A DNA stretch of 28,579 bases from a bacterium (GTDB lineage: Bacteria > Krumholzibacteriota > Krumholzibacteriia > Krumholzibacteriales > WJIX01). Where the stretch lies: the NCBI GenBank assembly GCA_021160845.1, contig JAGHBT010000225.1, forward strand, positions 1 through 28,579, read 5' to 3'. Under the pieces are notes generated by a model that had not been told where the DNA came from, did no database searches, and saw nothing but the letters and a program-made list of their open reading frames with translations. A program made the position numbers and the translations under genes. Of this stretch, positions 15,737 to 22,419 are shown in pieces; the stretch's first letter is position 1, and the number at the start of each line of letters is the position of its first letter.

Positions 15737-16105
15737 CTAAGGCAAATTATTACTCTCTTGCGAATCGAAAGCAATCAGAGCATCCGTAGCCGATTCGTAA
15801 GGAGTTAACAGCGTGTCAAATTCTAAAAGCTCAAAAACGTCACGAACTTCGGGATTCATACCGGCAAGCTTTATATCACCTTTTTTTGCCCGTAAGCCTT
15901 TGATCTCAGAAACAAAAATCCCCCAACCCGCAGAACTAATGTAATCCACTTCCGTTAAATCAATTATCAACTTTACCTTGTACGCAACAATTAAATCATT
16001 AATCTTTGATTCAAGATAATAAGAAGTCGCGGAGTCCACTAACCCAGTCAGTTTCAATATTACCGTGTCTTCAACAAATTCTTCTTCAATATGCAACTCA
16101 TCCAT
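15737..16105 (-). CDS. STAS-domain anti-sigma factor antagonist, second copy
   Basis: The 122-residue product is a single STAS domain. Visible blocks are TVILKLTGLVDSATSYYLES, LIIDLTEVDYISSAGWGIF (Ser58 at the predicted phosphorylation site), and VFELLEFDTLL. Compared with the next gene it shares the whole SSAGWGIF.SEIK segment, so the pair look like recent paralogues. ATG at 16105 is preceded by AGGGGA at nine bases. It follows the TPR gene by 46 bases. The nearest candidate kinase is the N-terminal domain of the fusion at 18085-22419, and the nearest candidate phosphatase is in the same fusion. Direct interaction with either is inferred from gene order and family role, not shown. Confidence 0.88.
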   Translation of the reverse strand: MDELHIEEEFVEDTVILKLTGLVDSATSYYLESKINDLIVAYKVKLIIDLTEVDYISSAGWGIFVSEIKGLRAKKGDIKLAGMNPEVRDVFELLEFDTLLTPYESATDALIAFDSQESNNLP

Positions 16106-16151
16106 ATGTTAGATTCCCCTTTTCTTCTACAAACTGATACTAAAGCAAAGT

Positions 16152-17273
16152 TCAGTCCAACAACGCCTTTAATAATATAAAAACACCATGCCTTTCATTC
16201 TCGGTTAATCTTATATTCTTTTTGGCTTTTTCATAATCTTTATTAATCATAACCGCTTTTTCGAAAGCCTTCCCGGCTTTATCCATAAACATCTTACACT
16301 TCGCCGTATAAAGTATTCCAAGCGAGTTGTAAGCATCCGCAAAATTCGGATTTTGATCAACTATCTTTTTCATAGCATCCAGATACTTATCAATTTCAAC
16401 TGGATCAAGATTATTATCACTTTGAAGTATAATCAAATAAAGTTCACTAATCACTTTATCTATATAGATTCTATCTGAAGCCTCTTCGACAGAATCCAAC
16501 AACTTCAAAACCTCATCATATTTACCTTTGCTGAAAAGTTCCTTTACTTCATCTGTTTTATCCCCATTTAAAGAAGGATTCAGTGTAGCAACTTTATCAA
16601 GATACTCGTCAAAATCACCTTCCAGTTCATGCGATAACTCATAATCCTGCTTTATTATTGAATTCATTATGTAAGTTCGGACTATATTCAAATATGGCGC
16701 GCCATAATAGTAATTTAGCTCAATTGCGCGCTTAAAACTATCAACCGCGCGCCTGCACTCATTTCGCCTGTAGTATATCTTCCCCGCAAGATTGTGAAGA
16801 TCAGGATAATCGATCCTTATCTTTAGTCCTTCATTGACAGCTTTAAAAGCCTTAGAATATTCCCCAATTTTGTACCATGACTCGCTGACTATTTTATAGG
16901 GTTCCGCCCCCTTCTCACCCTTTTTTATCGCTGTCTCAGCCTCATCAACAGCTTCATGATAAAGGTTCCGAAGAAACAATGCATTCGCAATCTTAAGATG
17001 GAATGAGGATTTGTCGGAAGAACTGATCTTTTCCTTTACATCCAGAAGAAGAAGAAACTTGTCTCTATTTCGATTATGAATAACCTTTGCCAGTTCAATG
17101 GCTTCGTCCATTGATTTTTCTTCCTTCAGTTGATAAGTATCTGAATCAAAAGATATCCCCTTCTTAAAAAACACGGTTATCACAGACCGATCCCGTGGCA
17201 GAAAAGTGGTCTGTAGAAAATACTCCTCCCCACCCCTGTTTATTTCCTCTCTCAATTCAAAATTATCAGCCAA
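16152..17273 (-). CDS. Tetratricopeptide-repeat protein of the signalling operon
   Basis: The 373-residue product has no signal peptide and is predicted cytoplasmic. Residues 1-85 form an uncharacterised N-terminal region (LREEINRGGEEYFLQTTFLP..., mixed alpha/beta). Residues about 90-205 hold three TPR units, recognisable in ANALFLRNLYHEAVDEAETA, SWYKIGEYSKAFKAVNEGLK and GKIYYRRNECRRAVDSFKRA. More helical repeats follow, with another TPR near 310-345 (ADAYNSLGILYTA...AGKAFEKAVMI). TPRs bind protein partners, so it probably bridges ParA, STAS or membrane components. The start is TTG at 17273, five bases after AAAGGAG. It lies 80 bases after parA, and that gap contains a strong promoter. Confidence 0.75.
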   Translation of the reverse strand: MADNFELREEINRGGEEYFLQTTFLPRDRSVITVFFKKGISFDSDTYQLKEEKSMDEAIELAKVIHNRNRDKFLLLLDVKEKISSSDKSSFHLKIANALFLRNLYHEAVDEAETAIKKGEKGAEPYKIVSESWYKIGEYSKAFKAVNEGLKIRIDYPDLHNLAGKIYYRRNECRRAVDSFKRAIELNYYYGAPYLNIVRTYIMNSIIKQDYELSHELEGDFDEYLDKVATLNPSLNGDKTDEVKELFSKGKYDEVLKLLDSVEEASDRIYIDKVISELYLIILQSDNNLDPVEIDKYLDAMKKIVDQNPNFADAYNSLGILYTAKCKMFMDKAGKAFEKAVMINKDYEKAKKNIRLTENERHGVFILLKALLD

Positions 17274-17308
17274 TCTTTCTCCTTTCAGTTTTCAAAATAC
17301 ATATATTC

Positions 17309-17336
17309 AGAATACTCCAAAATATAGCAGTGTCAA
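17309..17336 (-). promoter_or_regulatory. Internal promoter before TPR-STAS-STAS genes
   Basis: A perfect -35 TTGACA (17331-17336), a 16-base spacer and TATTCT (17309-17314) lie in the 80-base gap after the ParA gene. The predicted start near 17302 leaves a leader of about 30 bases with an AAAGGAG ribosome site before the TTG at 17273. It would allow the two free STAS antagonists and the TPR protein to be made without the large fusion protein. Confidence 0.55.
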
Positions 17337-17353
17337 AGCTTCATTTGAGCGAA

Positions 17354-18088
17354 TTAAATATTTAATATCTCCTCCGTCAGACGATAATAATCAAAGGCTC
17401 CTCGAGAAAGTGGCGCGTGTTCATATATGGTTTCATTTGATCCGGGCGCTTCCCTCAAAGCGGTATTAACTCTAATCACAGTATTGAACACGCCTTCAGG
17501 AAACCGGGTTCTAATATCTTCAAGAACAAGCTTTGATATATTTGTACGGGAGTCAAAAAAAGTTGGAAGAATGGTGAAATTAATTGTTTTTTTTGAAATA
17601 AGCCATTTTACCTCTTTTATCATTCCAATAGTCTGGCTTGCTCCAGCTTGAGACAGATAATCGAGTGAAAGAGGAATGACAATCTCATCAGAGAATGCGA
17701 GAATGTTGATATTTATCAAATTCAGCGAGGGAGGGCAATCGCATATTACATAATCAGAGCCCTTAAGATTTGAAAGGGCTTTCACCATTCTTTTTTCGCG
17801 ATCCCTTTCCTTTCCAAGAAGAAGTTCCACCTCCACAAGATCAGCCCCTCCCGAATCAATAAGAAAGAGATTGTCCCTAACCTGCAGAATATCTACATCA
17901 CCTGTCCTGAGTAAACTGGAAAGTCCTCTTTTCCCCTCATTTCCAAAAGTGATTGCAGCATTTCTCTGTGGATCACAATCTATAAGCAAAACCTTTTTAC
18001 CGCTCAACGCGAGTCCATGAGCAAGATTTACGGCAGTAGTCGTTTTGCCCGTACCACCCTTCATTGTCATTATCGCGTATTTTTTCAT
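17354..18088 (-). CDS. ParA/Soj-family Walker-type ATPase
   Basis: The 244-residue product is a small ParA-type P-loop ATPase. The deviant Walker A is KGGTGKTT at residues 10-17, the next strand carries VLLIDCDPQRNA (Asp37, Asp39), and the Walker B is DYVICDCPPSL (Asp117). The Soj-type length and lack of an N-terminal HTH indicate the chromosomal or 'orphan' class, which positions cargo such as chemotaxis clusters or other complexes on the nucleoid or membrane. No ParB gene or parS-like site is next to it. Its ATG overlaps the fusion's TGA by four bases (ATGA), so it is translationally coupled to the signalling protein. Its AAAGGA ribosome site lies within the end of that gene. A role in placing the signalling complex is inferred. 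Confidence 0.88.
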   Translation of the reverse strand: MKKYAIMTMKGGTGKTTTAVNLAHGLALSGKKVLLIDCDPQRNAAITFGNEGKRGLSSLLRTGDVDILQVRDNLFLIDSGGADLVEVELLLGKERDREKRMVKALSNLKGSDYVICDCPPSLNLININILAFSDEIVIPLSLDYLSQAGASQTIGMIKEVKWLISKKTINFTILPTFFDSRTNISKLVLEDIRTRFPEGVFNTVIRVNTALREAPGSNETIYEHAPLSRGAFDYYRLTEEILNI

Positions 18089-21000
18089 TTTTTAGTTCCT
18101 TTGTTACCTTTTCTGTTAATATTGGAAAGCTTCTCCCCATAGGCACCCCACCCAAGATTCTTGATTTTCCTGTCTTTCTCTTCACGTTTGTCTACCTTGT
18201 CTCTTTCAATATCCAGACCGGAATAGGAGGAAACTCCTTGATGGTCTTCCGCCAATTCCCCAGAGTCACTACTATCCTCTTCCTTAGCGCTAACCTGATT
18301 AATATAGTCCTCTTCCGGAATTCGGGACGAATACAGAATTTCTCTTTCTGCTTTTCCGTCATATTTTTCAATTTTTTCCTCTACTTTTTTCCCTTGCCTA
18401 CCTTTGTTACGTTTTACTTTCTTAGACAATTTCTCTTCTCTATTTATGCCTTCCTTAACATCAGAAGACGTGGATTTTATCCAAGATGAATTTATCATAT
18501 CATCAATAGCCTTTTCCCTATCAAGAAAATGATTAATAAGCGGTTCAAATCCAAGATCAATAAAAATTTTGTATATTGCCGAGTTCATTCCGATAAGCGC
18601 CAATTTCGTTCCGGAACTATTCAACTGCTGAACATATTTGACAATATTCCCCCAGCCACTGCTGTTTATATAAACTACATCCGACAAATCAACCAGCAAG
18701 AAGGCTGGATTGTCAGACAATGACCGCTCCATATTGATCTCAAATTCATCATTTGTGGACGCGTCAATCGCACCGCTTACTTTCAGAACTACACCAACAT
18801 TCCCCGAAATTTTAATTCTCTCAAGATCAACTCCAAAAGTATAATTCTCAACCTCGTTCCGTTTTCTTCCCGTAACTACAACGGCAGGTTTAGATCCGAG
18901 GTTATTTTTGTCATGGCTGGATTCAGCAATTTCAACATTAAAATCCTCCACAGCCTCAGCTAATATATTAAACGAATGCATAAGATCATCGAATTCAAGC
19001 AGCTTGAATATCCTGTTAACATCCGGATCCATACCGAAGATTTTCAAATCACCGCCTTTCTTTCTCATCCCGTCAATCCTTGAGGCAAAAACGCCCCAAC
19101 CGGCACTGCTTACATATTCTACGCCGGACATGTCGGCAATAATCTTACTTGTACCTTTTCCCAATATACGATCAAAGGCTTCACGGAGTTCTAAAGAGCT
19201 TACCGTGTCGATTATACCTTGAAGCTCCAGAATAGTTATCTCTCCATTGTCCCCAACCAAACCCGCCTTTATTCGTAAAGGAGTCATATCAGATTCATCT
19301 ATGCTTAGTATTTCTGGAATTAATTTCTTTTCAGATTTCTTCTTTTTCCGACTTTTCCGTTTTACTTTAAGATGTTTCTGTCTTTCATGGAATGGAAGCG
19401 ATAGAAATCTAATCGCTTCTTCTTTCAACCTAAACTGCATAAGGATATCCATAAATCCCAGCAACTCAAATATGTCATAAACCTCGGGAGACATTCCCAC
19501 CAAAACAACATCCCCCTCTTTCTCCCTTAGATTCTTCACTCTACCCACAAATACCCCCCATCCACCACTGCTTATGTACAAAACATCATTTAAATCAACT
19601 ATAATATTCTTGGTTCCCTCCTCGTACAAATCCTCCATAACACTTTCCAATTCGCCGGTAGAGGAAGAATCAAGATGACCGGAGACTTTTAAAACGGTTA
19701 TATCCTCATTGTATTTTTCATCTTCAATCCTTACAGGGGAATCCGACCCATATCTGAATTCCTCAGCATCTTTCTCATATTCCCATTCTTTACTGAATTT
19801 CTCGTCACCGCGTTCCTCGATCACAGATTCTGAAACTCTTTCAAGACTACCCCCTGAACCCACGGACATTTCCCCTACAGTGTCTCTTTGAGGAGTTAAG
19901 ATCGAGCCTTTTTTCTGTTCTACAACTTCTTCCTCTCCAATAACAATTTCCCTTTTCACCTTCTTTATATCTATTGTTCCTTTTGTGCTATCTTCAATCT
20001 CCTGCTCCAATTTTATTCCATTTCTTCTCAAATAATCCAATCTCTTCTCATATGTATTCAGCCTCATTCTCTTTAGTTCGTTATAGACAAGCGAAGAAGT
20101 ATTTAGATTAGCTTTACCTCTTCCCAAATTAAGCCTATCAGCAATCCTCTTAGCTCCAAAGCGGGGGTTTTCCTTAATTACTTCCAGCAATTTCGTTCTT
20201 TGCTCATTACTCAAACGTCTTATAGCATGTTCTTCTCTTAGATTCTTATTCTTTAAACCGCGGTCCCCCATCAATTCCAACCGTTTTTTGTACCTGTAAT
20301 ATGTTGATGGAGATACCTTCATCTTACTGCAGGCATCAGTCACTGAGATTCCTTCCACACTGACCAAGTCAAGCAACCTTCTTCTAATGCCGAGCAATAC
20401 TTCATCCGCCATATACTTCTCTTTAAATGCGACTACCGTAATATCATCATTTTGCGGATATTGCCCCGTGAATTTATCAATCTCATTGCTCAAGATATCT
20501 ATAAATTCCTGAGGTGATTTGCTGCCACTTTTTTTCATCAATTTAAGAAGTCTTTTCTCGCCGAATTGCTCCCTCTTTTCATTCATAGCCTCAGTTACGC
20601 CATCTGTATAAATCAGGAGCATATCATTTTTTTTGAGTTTAATCTTTTCAACATCTATCGATTTCTCAAACAATTTATCATCCGGGAGATTTATTCCAAC
20701 CGGAAATCCTCGTGGATTCAAGTAGAATGTTTCATTCGTTTCTGCTCTGTAAAGAATCATGGGATTATGCCCCGCACTGGCGTAACTAATAACCCTGTTT
20801 CTTGAATCAAGAATCACATAGAATATTGTGACAAACATCCCTTTTTTCATATCTTGGGTAACAAACTCATTCATTTTGGCCATCACGTCAGCAGCCGAAT
20901 GGTTACCCCTGGCTTCCATTCGTAACGCCGTCCTAATCATCGTCATCACAAGCGATCCGGGGACACCTTTACCCGACACATCAGCTACAACAACTCCCAG

Positions 21001-22419
21001 TGTATCGTCATCAACATTCACAAAATCGTAATAATCCCCGCCAACCTCTTTAGCTGCTTTATAGTAACTTGCGATATCATATCCGCCTATTTCAGGTACA
21101 TTTCTCGGGAGAAGGGAATGCTGTATCTCTTGAGCAACCTGCATCTCTTTTTGCATTCTCTCTTGTTCTACCACACTCTCCTGAGCTACACGGAATTTTG
21201 CTGTAATTTCATTAAAGGCCTTCGCGATCGCGCCAATTTCTTTAGGCCCTTTTATATCGAGTTCATCCTCAAGCGAACCTTCACCGATAGCTATCACCCC
21301 GTCAGTGAGGGTTTGTATCGGTTTGATAAAAATGGAGATGAGCAAATAGACAAGGCCTATTCCCGACATAAACATACCAAACAATATCACTATAGTTTTA
21401 AAACGCTCGTCTTGTACTAACATTTCAATTTCAGCGCTGGATACTCCCATGGCCAACTGCCCCATAATAATCCTTTCACCGGGATTCTTCCCTGAAAGTA
21501 CAATAGGCAAATGAAACTCCTTAATATTCTCGTCATCCCTATTCAGTGCGATCCATTTTCCATCTGAAGATAAATCTCTGACCCGAGAAGGAGCCTCGTA
21601 CAGTTGTCCAAATTCATCGGCAATACTCGAAGAAACTACCATTCCTTTCATGTTGACCACTCGTATATACTTTATCTCTGGGTGAATTTTCATCCCATCA
21701 TGAATAAACTCATTTAACTTCCTGTATTCAGGGTGGTATAAATCATCTAAAACAAGGGCATTTTCACTCCTAAATTCGAGCGTCTGAGCAAAACTTCTCA
21801 TTTGCAGCCAAGCCTTTTGCCGGGCATTTTCGATATCCCGGGTCTGATTAATAAATTGAATAAGCCCAATAATCGCGATAATTCCAAAAAGACCTGTAGA
21901 AGCCCTCAATAGAAATTTAAATCTAAGTGTTTGAGTCCATTTTGTTTTAATTGAATGAACTAGAGGTCTTTTTCCGGAAAGGGACAATTTGGAACTCTTG
22001 GCCATGATTAGATGATTTCCGTCACTGGAAGATTCATATTTAATATCATCCATGAGACGATTCATTAAATATATTCCAAGACCACCCCTCTTCCCCATTT
22101 CAACATATTCCTCCAAATCCGGATCTTTAACTCCCGACCAGTTAAAAGGGTTCCCCTTGTCACGGAGATGAATTTCAACATTTCCCGACCAAACCCGCAT
22201 ATCCACTGTTATCTTACCTGATTTACCGCTATAGGCATGCTTTATGATATTTGTACAAGCCTCATCAACAGCCAGCTTTGTGTTATTTGTCTCTCGTTTG
22301 TTAAATCCCGCCTGTGCACAAACATTGGATACATAATCTCTTATCTCACCCAGATTATTCTCGTCTGCATGAATTTCAAGATGAAAATCTTTTTCATTTT
22401 TAAGGAAGGGGTTTTTCAA
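18085..22419 (-). CDS. Multidomain partner-switching protein: RsbW-like kinase, sensor, PP2C phosphatase, HTH, three STAS domains
   Basis: The protein is 1444 residues long. Residues 15-145 are an RsbW/SpoIIAB-like GHKL ATPase: N box VDEACTNIIKHAY (51-63), LRDKGNPF (85-92) and RGGLGIYLMNRL (111-122). Membrane helices at about 170-190 and 342-365 flank an extracytoplasmic sensor region; HAMP spans 365-410. Residues 425-666 are an RsbU/SpoIIE-type PP2C phosphatase with metal ligands in GGDYYDF (460-466), VADVSGKGVPG (478-488), YTDGVTEA (604-611) and NDDITVV (657-663). Residues 672-800 are a transposase-like HTH region. Charged linkers connect STAS domains at 900-1005, 1050-1160 and 1200-1310; candidate phosphoserines are Ser951, Ser1105 and Ser1253. 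A low-complexity charged tail closes it. The TTG start at 22419 abuts the preceding stop and has AAGGA upstream. Activities are inferred from motifs. The combination is one I have not seen described. Confidence 0.88.
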   Translation of the reverse strand: MKNPFLKNEKDFHLEIHADENNLGEIRDYVSNVCAQAGFNKRETNNTKLAVDEACTNIIKHAYSGKSGKITVDMRVWSGNVEIHLRDKGNPFNWSGVKDPDLEEYVEMGKRGGLGIYLMNRLMDDIKYESSSDGNHLIMAKSSKLSLSGKRPLVHSIKTKWTQTLRFKFLLRASTGLFGIIAIIGLIQFINQTRDIENARQKAWLQMRSFAQTLEFRSENALVLDDLYHPEYRKLNEFIHDGMKIHPEIKYIRVVNMKGMVVSSSIADEFGQLYEAPSRVRDLSSDGKWIALNRDDENIKEFHLPIVLSGKNPGERIIMGQLAMGVSSAEIEMLVQDERFKTIVILFGMFMSGIGLVYLLISIFIKPIQTLTDGVIAIGEGSLEDELDIKGPKEIGAIAKAFNEITAKFRVAQESVVEQERMQKEMQVAQEIQHSLLPRNVPEIGGYDIASYYKAAKEVGGDYYDFVNVDDDTLGVVVADVSGKGVPGSLVMTMIRTALRMEARGNHSAADVMAKMNEFVTQDMKKGMFVTIFYVILDSRNRVISYASAGHNPMILYRAETNETFYLNPRGFPVGINLPDDKLFEKSIDVEKIKLKKNDMLLIYTDGVTEAMNEKREQFGEKRLLKLMKKSGSKSPQEFIDILSNEIDKFTGQYPQNDDITVVAFKEKYMADEVLLGIRRRLLDLVSVEGISVTDACSKMKVSPSTYYRYKKRLELMGDRGLKNKNLREEHAIRRLSNEQRTKLLEVIKENPRFGAKRIADRLNLGRGKANLNTSSLVYNELKRMRLNTYEKRLDYLRRNGIKLEQEIEDSTKGTIDIKKVKREIVIGEEEVVEQKKGSILTPQRDTVGEMSVGSGGSLERVSESVIEERGDEKFSKEWEYEKDAEEFRYGSDSPVRIEDEKYNEDITVLKVSGHLDSSSTGELESVMEDLYEEGTKNIIVDLNDVLYISSGGWGVFVGRVKNLREKEGDVVLVGMSPEVYDIFELLGFMDILMQFRLKEEAIRFLSLPFHERQKHLKVKRKSRKKKKSEKKLIPEILSIDESDMTPLRIKAGLVGDNGEITILELQGIIDTVSSLELREAFDRILGKGTSKIIADMSGVEYVSSAGWGVFASRIDGMRKKGGDLKIFGMDPDVNRIFKLLEFDDLMHSFNILAEAVEDFNVEIAESSHDKNNLGSKPAVVVTGRKRNEVENYTFGVDLERIKISGNVGVVLKVSGAIDASTNDEFEINMERSLSDNPAFLLVDLSDVVYINSSGWGNIVKYVQQLNSSGTKLALIGMNSAIYKIFIDLGFEPLINHFLDREKAIDDMINSSWIKSTSSDVKEGINREEKLSKKVKRNKGRQGKKVEEKIEKYDGKAEREILYSSRIPEEDYINQVSAKEEDSSDSGELAEDHQGVSSYSGLDIERDKVDKREEKDRKIKNLGWGAYGEKLSNINRKGNKGTKK
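20020..20406 (-). other. Transposase-like helix-turn-helix region inside the partner-switching protein
   Basis: Residues 672-800 of the fusion. A first HTH (SVTDACSKMKVSPSTYYRYK), a GDRGLKNKN turn, RRLSNEQRTKLLEVIKENP, then FGAKRIADRLNL and SLVYNELKRMRLNTYEKRLD follow the order of the N-terminal DNA-binding region of IS481/IS3-type transposases. The catalytic DDE domain is absent, so this looks like a captured DNA-binding module rather than a mobile element. Confidence 0.7.

Noticed and set aside
17354..18088. Plasmid or integrative-element partition locus
   Set aside because: No ParB, replication, integrase, relaxase or repeat sequences lie nearby, and the gene is embedded in a chromosomal-style operon.
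18064..18489. Plus-strand open frame of 141 residues rich in Phe
   Set aside because: It is the antisense reading of the Lys/Glu-rich C-terminal tail of the fusion; Lys (AAA/AAG) and Glu codons read backwards give Phe, Leu and Ser.
20020..20406. Remnant insertion sequence
   Set aside because: No catalytic DDE domain, no terminal inverted repeats and an uninterrupted frame through the flanking domains; it is part of one protein.
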